From: DASUBV01 sp035763085
Lineage (GTDB): Bacteria > Actinomycetota > Actinomycetes > Streptosporangiales > Streptosporangiaceae
Direction: 5' to 3'
DNA: 15,870 bases
Assembly: GCA_035763085.1 (NCBI GenBank)
Contig: DASUBV010000294.1
Location: forward strand, 1 to 15,870
Under the pieces are notes generated by a model that saw only the letters and a program-made list of their open reading frames with translations, was not told where the DNA came from and searched no databases. The translations under genes and the position numbers were made by a program. Shown here one piece after another: positions 7,088-13,952 of this stretch (position 1 is the stretch's first letter; each line of letters opens with the position of its first letter).

Positions 7088-7371
7088 GCTGACCTCTCGT
7101 CTGCGCCGGGGCCGCCCGGGCGGCGGCGGGCCGGCGCCCGGGGGACGGCCGCTGCCGGGGATACGGCCTGATCGGGGTGATTCTTGCGTGAATCGCGGAT
7201 GTTTCGCACATCATCGCGCGAAATAATGACCTGATTCAAGCCTCAGCCGCCAGAACGGCCTGGCCTGATCACCCGGTGGGCGCCTCCTGGCAGGCCGGAT
7301 CTGCGCCGATCTCCGGCGACACGTTTGCGCACTCTTGCTCGAAGCAAACCGGAATGCGACACTATCGGACT
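7088..7371. promoter_or_regulatory. Divergent promoter region of sugar importer and alpha-galactosidase
   Basis: No gene. On the minus strand, TTGAAT (complement of 7234-7239) and GATGAT (complement of 7210-7215), 18 nt apart, could be the importer promoter, leaving a leader of about 115 nt. On the plus strand, TTGCTC (7335-7340) and CACTAT (7360-7365) could serve the galactosidase. Dyads: GATGT/ACATC (7198-7202 and 7208-7212), TTTCGC/GCGAAA (7202-7207 and 7218-7223), GATTC/GAATC (7179-7183 and 7190-7194). The promoter calls are weak consensus matches. Confidence 0.5.
7323..7349. promoter_or_regulatory. Candidate operator of the alpha-galactosidase gene
   Basis: GTTTGC (7323-7328) and GCAAAC (7344-7349) form a perfect 6-bp inverted repeat with a 15-nt spacer. 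Nested inside is TTGCT-CGA-AGCAA (7335-7347). The element overlaps the likely -35 of the galactosidase promoter. The left half (GTTTGCGCAC) resembles GTTTCGCAC at 7201-7209 on the importer side, so one regulator might bind both. Inference from symmetry and placement only. Confidence 0.4.
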
Positions 7372-8667
7372 GTGGTCAAGGTAGCCTTCGTCGGCGCTGG
7401 CAGCGTCGAGTTCACCCGCAACGTCGTCACCGACCTGTGCAGCTTCCCCGAGCTGCGCGACGGGCTGCACCTGGCCCTGCACGACATCAGCCCGGACCGG
7501 CTCGAGCACGCCCGCGCGCTGACCGAGCGAATCGCCAGCCAGTCCGGGGCCCGGGCGACCATCACCGCCTCGGCCACCCGGCCCGCCGCCCTGGAGGGCG
7601 CCGACTACGTCATCAACGAGGTGCAGGCCGGCGGCTACACCGCGACCCGGCGCGACTTCGACATCCCGGCCCGCTACGGCGTCCGCCAGACTATCGCCGA
7701 CACGCTGGGCATCGGCGGCATCTTCCGCGGGCTGCGCACCATCCCGGTGGTGCTCGGCATCGCCCGCGACATGATCGACGTCTGCCCGGACGCCTGCCTG
7801 CTCAACTACAGCAACCCGATGGCCATGCTGCCGTGGGCGGTCTACGCCGGGACCGGCTTCGGCCGGGTGTTCGGGCTGTGCCACTCGGTCCGCGACACCC
7901 ACGAGTTCCTGGCCGGGCTGGTCGGCGTCCCCCGTGACCAGGTCGACTTCCTCACCGCCGGCTTCAACCACCAGGCCTTCGTGCTGCGCTTCGAGCACCA
8001 GGGCCAGTCGCTGTACCCGAAGCTGGCCGCGATCATCGAGGACTCGCCGGAGCTGCAGCGCCGGGTCCGGGTGGAGATCTTCCGCCGGTTCGGCTACTTC
8101 CCCACCGAGTCCAGCGAGCACTCCGCCGAGTACGTGCCGTGGTTCATGCACCACGACGACCAGGTCGGGCAGTTCCGCATCTTCGTCGGCGACTACCTGG
8201 CCCGGTCGGAGGAGAACCTGCGCGAGCTCGACGAGCTGGCCGCCCAGCTGGAGTCCGGCCAGCCGCTGGACCTCGCCCCGACCAGCGAGCTGGCCTCGGA
8301 GTTCATCCACTCGGCGGAGACCGGCACGCCGCGCGAGATCTACGTCAACGTGCGCAACGGCGACCTGATCACCAGCCTGCCCCCGGAGTGCTGCGTCGAG
8401 GTGCCCTGCGAGGTGGACGCCGCCGGCGCCCGGCCGCGCCCGGTCGGCGCGCTGCCGCCGCAGCTGGCCGCCCTGAACCGGACCTTCCTCAACGTCGTCG
8501 AGCTCACCGTGGCCGCCGTGCTGGAGGGCAGCCGCGAGCACGTCTACCAGGCGGCCCTGCTGGACCCCAACACCGCCGCCACCCTCACCACCGCGCAGAC
8601 CATCGCGATGTGCGACGACCTGCTCGCGGCCCACCACGACCTGCTGCCGCCGGCCCTGGCCACCTGA
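7372..8667 (+). CDS. melA: Glycoside hydrolase family 4 alpha-galactosidase (MelA-like)
   Basis: Cytosolic NAD- and Mn-dependent glycosidase of family GH4, 431 aa. The N-terminal Rossmann motif is VKVAFVGAGSVEF. Family hallmarks follow: NEVQAGG, QTIADTLGIGGIFRGLRT and LLNYSNPMAM. The metal/active-site pair GLCHSV (C170, H171) has the MelA-type CHS, and N199-H200 lies in AGFNHQAF. GH4 enzymes cleave by oxidation at C3 and elimination, so they act on imported intact glycosides, which fits the divergent importer. GTG at 7372 gives the family-typical MVKVAF start; the in-frame ATG at 7354 would add six residues. Neither has a Shine-Dalgarno, and the -10-like CACTAT ends 6 nt before the GTG, so the mRNA may be leaderless. 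Substrate could be melibiose or raffinose-type alpha-galactosides; another alpha-glycoside cannot be excluded. Confidence 0.92.
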   Translation: MVKVAFVGAGSVEFTRNVVTDLCSFPELRDGLHLALHDISPDRLEHARALTERIASQSGARATITASATRPAALEGADYVINEVQAGGYTATRRDFDIPARYGVRQTIADTLGIGGIFRGLRTIPVVLGIARDMIDVCPDACLLNYSNPMAMLPWAVYAGTGFGRVFGLCHSVRDTHEFLAGLVGVPRDQVDFLTAGFNHQAFVLRFEHQGQSLYPKLAAIIEDSPELQRRVRVEIFRRFGYFPTESSEHSAEYVPWFMHHDDQVGQFRIFVGDYLARSEENLRELDELAAQLESGQPLDLAPTSELASEFIHSAETGTPREIYVNVRNGDLITSLPPECCVEVPCEVDAAGARPRPVGALPPQLAALNRTFLNVVELTVAAVLEGSREHVYQAALLDPNTAATLTTAQTIAMCDDLLAAHHDLLPPALAT

Positions 8668-8708
8668 CCGCGGCAAGCGGCTACCCGACCGGGATCGCAG
8701 CGAAAGTC

Positions 8709-8737
8709 TTGACCGCGACCTGACGACGCGTTACGTT
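8709..8737 (+). promoter_or_regulatory. Sigma70-like promoter of the secreted protein gene
   Basis: TTGACC (8709-8714) and TACGTT (8732-8737) are separated by 17 nt. The -35 matches the vegetative consensus at 5 of 6 bases and the -10 fits the actinobacterial TANNNT pattern. The predicted transcript start near 8744 gives a leader of about 95 nt ahead of the ATG at 8839. Confidence 0.55.
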
Positions 8738-8755
8738 CCGGCACGCGCATACCTG

Positions 8756-8832
8756 TGCCTTTCGACGAGAGGGGGGCCACGCAGCGGGCGCCGGAGGTCC
8801 GGCCCGGCGGCGGGCCGGACTGTCGAAAGGTG
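8756..8832 (+). promoter_or_regulatory. Structured 5' leader covering the ribosome binding site
   Basis: CCTTTCGAC (8758-8766) is perfectly complementary to GTCGAAAGG (8822-8830), extendable by two G-U pairs. It encloses a perfect 10-bp hairpin, GTCCGGCCCG/CGGGCCGGAC (8797-8806 and 8811-8820), with loop GCGG. The 3' arm of the outer stem contains AAAGG, part of the ribosome binding site of the gene starting at 8839. Folding would hide the site, so this may be a cis-acting RNA switch or translational brake. It matches no riboswitch class I recognise. Confidence 0.4.
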
Positions 8833-8838
8833 GAGCGT

Positions 8839-10710
8839 ATGCCGAAGACGTTACGTCTGCGCCGGCCGGCCTGGGTGCTGATCACCGTGCCGGTCATGGC
8901 CATCGCCGGGGTGAGCACGGCCGCTGTCAGCCAGGCGGCCACGCAGTCCCCGGCCCGGGTGATGACGACCAGCCAGGCCAGGCCAGTGACACCCGACCAC
9001 GTCAATCAGCTGGACTGTAACGGCTACAGCACGAAGTACCAGGCACTGAACCCGGGCATGAAGCGCGCCTGCACCGATCCGCGGGGCGCCAGGAACGCCA
9101 GCTACCAGAACGGCAAGTACCACGGCCGGTTCGAGGACAACGGCCACTATGTCGGCCACGACGAGCCGAGCGTCAAGTTCATCTCGCACGCGGCAGGCTC
9201 CGGCAACACCATGACCTATGTCATGAGGCTGCCGAGAGACCCGGCCAGGGCACCGACGGCCAGCGGCAGCATCACCGACTACAACGAGCTGAGCGTGGCT
9301 CCGTGGTTCGGGCTGCCGATGTGTGACCCGGCGTCCTACCCGCAGAACCCCTGCGTCCCCGACAGCGACTCCAATTCCGGGGCGATCAGCGACCCGAACG
9401 CGGCGGGCTCGGCGTTCATGGAACTACAGCTGTACCCGCCGGGCTACGCCCCGTTCGCGGACAACATGAGCTGCTCGAGCACCCAGTGGTGCGCAGCCAT
9501 GACCATCGACAGCCTGGAATCGCAGTTCAACTTCGCGAACCTCAACCCGGCCTGCGAGGAGCCGGTCAACTTCGCCTTCCTGCAGAGCAACGGCAAGCCC
9601 GCCGGGCCGCCCAGCCCGCAGCTGGCGAACCTGGCCACCGACACGCCGAACAAGCACACGCTGAAGATGAACGGCGGCGACGTGCTGAAGCTGGCCATCA
9701 CCGACCCGGCGAGGGGCTTCACGGCGAAGATCACCGACGTGACGACGGGCCGCAGTGGCTTCATGACCGCCAGCGCTGCCAACGGGTTCATGGACACCAA
9801 CTTCCAGACCTGCGACGGCATGCCGTTCACGTTCCATGCCGAGTACAGCACGGCCAGCCAGCAGAACCAGGTGCCGTGGGCGGCGCTGGAGGGCGGCGTG
9901 CTCATGCAGCAGGAGATCGGCCACTTCGAGGTCTGCGGCTCGGTGTCGCACCGGCTGCCGCTGAGCGAGGACAACGGCGCGTTCACCGACAAGAACGTGT
10001 TCCAGACCTGCAACGGCGGCACGGAGGGCCGCCACCATGCCGGCGAGGGCCCGTGCAGCCTGACGACCGGGATCTGCCAGCACGCCAGCACCGAGGGCAC
10101 CACCGGGCCGATCGCCTGCCCGACGAGCAACTCGGCGAGCGGCCAGCTGTGCGAGTTCTCGGACGCCGAGTGCTTCCCCAAGGGCACCCGGGTCACCACC
10201 TTCAACGGCAGGGCCGTCAAGGAGCACACCAAGATCGCCGGGTGCCTGGACAACTTCTTCCAGAACGGCGACCTGGACTTTGACGGCACCAGCTACCAGT
10301 CGTTCACCTGGCCGGACGGGACCCGCAGCCACCCGACCGCGTTCCGCTACCTCGGGCCGTTCCAGGCGGACGGCACGCCGTACCCGAGCATCCAGTTCGA
10401 GACCGACGCGCCGGCCTCGGAGTTCCTGTGCAACACCACGACCGGGCTGAACTGCGACGTCAAGCCGCTGGGCTCGAAGTTCTATCCGTTCTGGTCGCTC
10501 AACAGCACTCAGAAGCTGGCCGGCGTCAAGACCCCGGCCGGGGCCTGCGTGTGGAACTTCGGCAGGACACTGCCTGTCACCAGGCGAACGTTCGGCAGGG
10601 ACCGGCAGTACGGCGTGCCCGACGTCGCGCGGTTCGGCGGCACCAACGCCAGCGCCGTGCGCGCCAACCCGGCGGCGACAGGCAACTGCCCCGCCTTCAG
10701 CCTGCCGTGA
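8839..10710 (+). CDS. Large secreted cysteine-rich protein of unknown function
   Basis: Function not recognised; 623 aa. The N-terminus is a clear Sec-type signal peptide: MPKTLRLRR, a hydrophobic core VLITVPVMAIAGV, and a likely cleavage near SQA-A around residues 33-36. The mature protein has 20 cysteines by my count, an even number spread throughout, which suggests disulfides outside the cell. It is rich in Asn, Ser, Thr, Gly and aromatic residues, with repeated CxxG- and NPxC-like turns (MCDPASYPQNPCVPDSDS, SCSSTQWCAAM, NFQTCDGMPF, VFQTCNGG). I see no membrane anchor, LPXTG signal, catalytic motif or binding repeat I can name. ATG at 8839 is chosen because AAAGGTGGAG precedes it and the signal peptide starts there; an in-frame GTG at 8755 would add 28 residues lying in the leader. 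Its own promoter and terminator make it a single-gene unit, so it need not belong to the sugar cluster. Confidence 0.85.
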   Translation: MPKTLRLRRPAWVLITVPVMAIAGVSTAAVSQAATQSPARVMTTSQARPVTPDHVNQLDCNGYSTKYQALNPGMKRACTDPRGARNASYQNGKYHGRFEDNGHYVGHDEPSVKFISHAAGSGNTMTYVMRLPRDPARAPTASGSITDYNELSVAPWFGLPMCDPASYPQNPCVPDSDSNSGAISDPNAAGSAFMELQLYPPGYAPFADNMSCSSTQWCAAMTIDSLESQFNFANLNPACEEPVNFAFLQSNGKPAGPPSPQLANLATDTPNKHTLKMNGGDVLKLAITDPARGFTAKITDVTTGRSGFMTASAANGFMDTNFQTCDGMPFTFHAEYSTASQQNQVPWAALEGGVLMQQEIGHFEVCGSVSHRLPLSEDNGAFTDKNVFQTCNGGTEGRHHAGEGPCSLTTGICQHASTEGTTGPIACPTSNSASGQLCEFSDAECFPKGTRVTTFNGRAVKEHTKIAGCLDNFFQNGDLDFDGTSYQSFTWPDGTRSHPTAFRYLGPFQADGTPYPSIQFETDAPASEFLCNTTTGLNCDVKPLGSKFYPFWSLNSTQKLAGVKTPAGACVWNFGRTLPVTRRTFGRDRQYGVPDVARFGGTNASAVRANPAATGNCPAFSLP

Positions 10711-10737
10711 TACCCGAGGTGAGGTAACGGCCGGGCA

Positions 10738-10774
10738 CCGGGCCTGTCCCGCGCGGGGCGCGGGGCAGGCCCGG
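10738..10774. terminator. Strong hairpin terminator between convergent genes
   Basis: Left arm 10738-10754 and right arm 10758-10774 form a 17-bp stem with a single G-U pair and a GGG loop. No U-tract follows, as is common in high-GC actinobacteria. It lies between the convergent stops at 10710 (plus) and 10794 (minus), so it can serve both directions. Confidence 0.75.
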
Positions 10775-10793
10775 CAGCCGGCCGGGCGGGCGG

Positions 10794-11432
10794 CTAGAGC
10801 TCGACGCTGGTGCCGGGTTCCAGGCGGCTCAGCTCCGGGCCGCCGGACTTGCTGACCAGGCCGAGCAGCATCGAGATCAGGCCGGTGCCCTCCGGGCTGA
10901 GGACCGCGTCGTGGATGGCGTAGCCGCGCTGCGGCGCGACCTCGCGGGCGTAGGCGGCGGCCTCGGCGAACTTCAGCCACGGCGCGCTGACCGGCAGCAG
11001 CAGGGTGCGCACCGGGTCCTCGGGCACGGTGAAGGAGTCGCCCGGGTGGAAGACCTCGCCGTCCACGGCGAAGCCGGTGTTGGTGATCAGCGGCACCTCG
11101 GGCAGGATCCGGGCGTGCTCGCGGCCGTAGACGTGCACGTCGAACCCGGCCGCGGCAAGCACGTCGCCGTGCGCGACGGCGTGCACCCGGCCGCCGAAGC
11201 CGTCGAACTGGCCGCTGACCGACGGGTTGGCGAACAGCTCCAGGTCCGGGCTGGCTTCCAGGGCCGCGCGCACGGCGTCGGCGTCGAGGTGGTCGGGATG
11301 CTCGTGGGTGATCAGCACAGCCTGGGCGCCGGCCAGCGCGTCGGGGCCGCTCCACCCGCCGGGGTCGATGACCAGGGTGGCGCCGTTCTTCTCCAGCCGG
11401 ACGCAGGCATGGCCGAGCTTGGTGAGCCGCAT
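10794..11432 (-). CDS. Metallo-beta-lactamase-fold hydrolase (small UlaG-like group)
   Basis: Small cytosolic metal-dependent hydrolase, 212 aa. The start MRLTKLGHACVRLE is typical of the UlaG/YtnP-like MBL group. The metal site HxHxDH is seen as THEHPDHLD (H43, H45, D47, H48), with a likely metal aspartate in FHPGDSF and a histidine in HDAVLSPEG. There is no signal peptide, so it is not a secreted beta-lactamase. ATG at 11432 has GGAG 5 nt upstream. It follows the TetR gene by 54 nt on the same strand and could be the last gene of the MFS-tetR operon; if so, it may modify or detoxify a compound the transporter exports. The substrate is unknown, and the family is too broad to assign one. Confidence 0.88.
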   Translation of the reverse strand: MRLTKLGHACVRLEKNGATLVIDPGGWSGPDALAGAQAVLITHEHPDHLDADAVRAALEASPDLELFANPSVSGQFDGFGGRVHAVAHGDVLAAAGFDVHVYGREHARILPEVPLITNTGFAVDGEVFHPGDSFTVPEDPVRTLLLPVSAPWLKFAEAAAYAREVAPQRGYAIHDAVLSPEGTGLISMLLGLVSKSGGPELSRLEPGTSVEL

Positions 11433-11486
11433 GGCTTCTCCTTGATCTGCGAGGCCCCGGGCTTCCGAGCTTAGAGGCCGGCCGGG

Positions 11487-12143
11487 TCAGCGAGCGGCCA
11501 TGCCGCGCAGCAGTTCGGCGACCACCCGGCGGGCGTACCGGGCGGGCGTGACCTCCTTCTGGCCGCGGCCGCGGGCCAGCACCGCGCCGGTCAGCAGGAG
11601 GGTAGCCACCTCGATGTCGGTGTCCTCGCGCAGCTCGCCGGTGGCCACCCCGCGGCGCAGCACCGAGCGGATCAGCTCCCGGCGCGGCTCCATAACCAGC
11701 TGGCTGTAGCGGGCCAGCAGCCGCGGGTACTTCAGCCCGTCGCCGTGCGGCAGCGCGAACTGGCGGGCCCGGCGGGGGTCGGCGGCCTCCTTGCACAGGG
11801 CCTCGATCACGGCGTTCAGGTCGGCCCGGACCGACCGGCCCTGCGGCTGCGGCAGCGGGGTGCACAGCCGGCCGACGGCCTCCAGCAGCAGGTCTTCCTT
11901 GCAGGGCCAGCGCCGGTAGATGGTGGCCTTGCCCACCCCGGCCCTGGCCGCGACCTGCTCGATGCCCAGGCCGTCGGCCCCGCACCGGGCGAACTCCTCC
12001 AGCGTGGCCTCGAGGATGGCCCGGTCGGCCCGCTCGCTGCGGGGCCGGCCGGGCTTGCGCGGTGCCGGGACGGGATCGGGCGCGGGCGCTGCGGCAGCGG
12101 CCGGCCGGGGGGCGGGGACGGCAGGCAGCCGGGCGGCCGGCAT
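11487..12143 (-). CDS. TetR-family transcriptional repressor
   Basis: DNA-binding repressor, 218 aa. A Pro/Ala-rich N-terminal arm (residues 1-30) and a basic KPGRPRSERAD stretch precede the TetR helix-turn-helix: ILEATLEEFARCGADGLGIE, then VAARAGVGKATIYRRWPCKEDLL, with the recognition helix around 69-78. The all-helical C-terminal part should bind a ligand. ATG at 12143 overlaps the transporter stop by 1 nt (TGATG), with GGGG just upstream, so it is translationally coupled to the DHA2 exporter. This arrangement usually means the repressor controls its own operon and responds to a transported drug-like compound. The palindrome at 13934-13952 is a candidate binding site. The N-terminal arm is longer than usual, but no better internal start is evident. 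Confidence 0.92.
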   Translation of the reverse strand: MPAARLPAVPAPRPAAAAAPAPDPVPAPRKPGRPRSERADRAILEATLEEFARCGADGLGIEQVAARAGVGKATIYRRWPCKEDLLLEAVGRLCTPLPQPQGRSVRADLNAVIEALCKEAADPRRARQFALPHGDGLKYPRLLARYSQLVMEPRRELIRSVLRRGVATGELREDTDIEVATLLLTGAVLARGRGQKEVTPARYARRVVAELLRGMAAR

Positions 12144-13723
12144 CAGGACCCCGATTCCTCGGCCGGGCGGGCCAGCGCGGGCTCGCCGGGCGGGCCGCCC
12201 TGGCCGGCCGGGCGGGCCTCGCGGCCGGGCATCCAGGCCGCCGTGGCCGCCGCGCCCAGCACCGCGATGACCACCGAGATGACCGAGGCCAGGTGCATGG
12301 CGTGCACGAACGACGTGCTCGCCGCGGTCAGCAGCCGGGTCCCGGAGTGCCCCAGGCCCAGGGCGACGACCTGAGTCTGGGCGATGGACTGGGTGGCGAT
12401 CGTGCGCGCGGCGGGCGGCACCACGTGCAGGTAGGGGCCGAGCTGGGTCCGGTAGGCCTGGGCCACCACTGAGCCGAGCACCGCCACGCCGAGCGCGACG
12501 GCCACCTGCCGGCTGGTGTTGGTGATGGCCGAGCCGGCCCCGCCGCGGTCGCGCGGCACGACCGACATGACGCCCTCGGTCGACGGCGGCATGACCAGCC
12601 CCATGCCGATGCCCTGCACCGCGAACACCACCTCCAGCACCCATACCGGGGTGGCGACGCCCAGCAGGTAGTAGCCGACCAGGGCCACCGCGATGATCAG
12701 CAGGCCGGCCGTGACGACCGCCTTGGCCCCCAGCCGCCGGACCAGCGCGGCCGTGCGCGGCGCGGTGACCAGCTGGCCCGCGGCCAGCGGGATGGTCAGC
12801 AGCCCGGCCCGCAGCGGGCTGTAGCCGAGCACGTTCTGGGTGTAGAAGCCGGTGAAGAAGAAGGCGCCCGACAGCGAGAAGAAGGCCAGCATGATGGCGG
12901 CCGACGCCGACGACAGCCGCGGGTCGCGGAACAGCCGCACGTCCAGCGACGGGTTGCCGACCCGGGCCTCCCACCAGGTGAACACACCCAGCACCGCGAG
13001 CCCGGCGGCCAGCGGGCCGAGTACTCCGGCCGACAGCCACGAGCCCGTGTCGCCGCCGGAGATGATGCCGTAGACCAGCAGCACCAGCCCGGCGATCGAC
13101 AGCAGCACGCCCAGGTAGTCGACCCGGCCCGGCGACTGGCTGCGCGACTCGGGCACCACCAGGGCGATAGCGATGATGCCGACGGCGGTGACCGGCACGT
13201 TGACCAGGAACACCGAGCCCCACCAGAAGTGGTCGAGCAGCAGCCCGCCGGCGATCGGGCCGATCGCCACGGCCACGCCCACCGCCGAGGCCCAGATGCC
13301 GATGGCCCGGGCCCGCTCCCGCGGCTCGAAGACGTTGGTGACGATCGACAGCGTCTGCGGCATCACCGCCGCCCCGCCCAGGCCCATCGCCGCCCGGGCC
13401 CAGATCAGCTGATCGGGCGTCTGCACGTAGGAGGAGACCAGCGAGGACAGGCCGAACAGGGCCAGGCCGATGAGCAGCATCTTCCGCCGGCCGATCCGGT
13501 CGCCGATCACCCCGAAGGTGAACAGCAGGCCGGCGAACACCAGCGTGTAGGAGTTGATCGCCCACTCCAGCTGGCTCTGGCTGGCGCCGAGCCCGGCGCG
13601 CGGCTCGGAGATGGTCTTCAGCGCGATGTTCAGGACGGTGTTGTCCAGCACGATCGCGACCAGGCTGATGATCAGGACGCTGAGGATGATCCACCGGCGG
13701 CCGTGCACTGCCTGGGGGTCCAT
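12143..13723 (-). CDS. MFS multidrug-efflux transporter, DHA2 (EmrB/QacA) family
   Basis: Inner-membrane drug:proton antiporter, 526 aa, with the ~14 membrane segments usual for DHA2. The first segment is RRWIILSVLIISLVAIVLDN, with the LDNTVLNIAL motif characteristic of EmrB/QacA transporters. MFS motif A is GDRIGRRKMLL. An antiporter motif C-like stretch is AIGPIAGGLLLDHFWW, followed by SVFLVNVPVTAVG. The C-terminus is a hydrophilic Gly/Pro/Glu tail. ATG at 13723 is preceded by GGGAAAGG. It is first in a minus-strand unit with the overlapping TetR gene, so induction by its own substrate is likely. Substrates cannot be predicted; exporters of this class often confer resistance to cationic compounds or antibiotics. 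Confidence 0.94.
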   Translation of the reverse strand: MDPQAVHGRRWIILSVLIISLVAIVLDNTVLNIALKTISEPRAGLGASQSQLEWAINSYTLVFAGLLFTFGVIGDRIGRRKMLLIGLALFGLSSLVSSYVQTPDQLIWARAAMGLGGAAVMPQTLSIVTNVFEPRERARAIGIWASAVGVAVAIGPIAGGLLLDHFWWGSVFLVNVPVTAVGIIAIALVVPESRSQSPGRVDYLGVLLSIAGLVLLVYGIISGGDTGSWLSAGVLGPLAAGLAVLGVFTWWEARVGNPSLDVRLFRDPRLSSASAAIMLAFFSLSGAFFFTGFYTQNVLGYSPLRAGLLTIPLAAGQLVTAPRTAALVRRLGAKAVVTAGLLIIAVALVGYYLLGVATPVWVLEVVFAVQGIGMGLVMPPSTEGVMSVVPRDRGGAGSAITNTSRQVAVALGVAVLGSVVAQAYRTQLGPYLHVVPPAARTIATQSIAQTQVVALGLGHSGTRLLTAASTSFVHAMHLASVISVVIAVLGAAATAAWMPGREARPAGQGGPPGEPALARPAEESGS

Positions 13724-13747
13724 GCTGCCTTTCCCGGTGGGTCACGG

Positions 13748-13793
13748 GCGTTCACTGGCGTTCGGCTGCGTTCAGCGGGGTGGTGCCGCGTTC
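13748..13793. repeat. Four GCGTTC boxes on a 10-bp grid upstream of the MFS gene
   Basis: GCGTTC begins at 13748, 13758, 13768 and 13788, so three copies are exactly 10 bp apart and a fourth falls on the same grid after one skipped position. On the transcribed (minus) strand the boxes read GAACGC with 4-nt spacers, the nearest lying 24 nt before the MFS start codon. Iterated short boxes on one helical face are a common layout for activator or repressor binding. Confidence 0.5.
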
Positions 13794-13933
13794 TGCCGTG
13801 GCGCCCTGCCCGGCCGGCGCACCCGCAGGGCGGGCAGGGTCGGATCCGGCCCGGCGGCGCCGGCGGATCTGTGGTGGTAGAGCCGTGCAGATAAGCCATG
13901 CTGGAGGGCACCCCGAAGGTGCTGCCATTTACA

Positions 13934-13952
13934 ATACGAAACTATACCGTAT
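13934..13952. promoter_or_regulatory. Candidate TetR operator within a promoter-like island
   Basis: ATACG (13934-13938) and CGTAT (13948-13952) are perfect inverted repeats with a 9-nt spacer, with a smaller ATAC-C-GTAT (13944-13952) nested at the right. The 19-bp size and ATACG half-sites fit TetR-family operators. TTTACA (13928-13933) abuts it as a plus-strand -35, with TATCGC (13950-13955) as a weak -10; on the minus strand TATAGT (complement of 13941-13946) is a -10-like hexamer toward the MFS gene. Which promoter it governs is unclear. Confidence 0.5.

Noticed and set aside
8755..8838. 28-residue extension of the secreted protein from GTG at 8755
   Set aside because: It would bury the signal peptide and lies within the predicted folded leader; ATG at 8839 has a good ribosome binding site and starts the signal peptide.
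9424..11985. Very long open frame on the minus strand opposite the secreted protein gene, running on past the MBL gene
   Set aside because: It is the antisense shadow of GC-biased third positions: Arg/Gly/Pro/Ala-rich translation, no ribosome binding site, no recognisable domain, and it overlaps well-supported genes.
13804..13839. 8-bp stem CCCTGCCC/GGGCAGGG with a 20-nt loop as an attenuator
   Set aside because: Large loop, GC-only arms and no link to a clear transcript; kept only as a note in the control-region entry.
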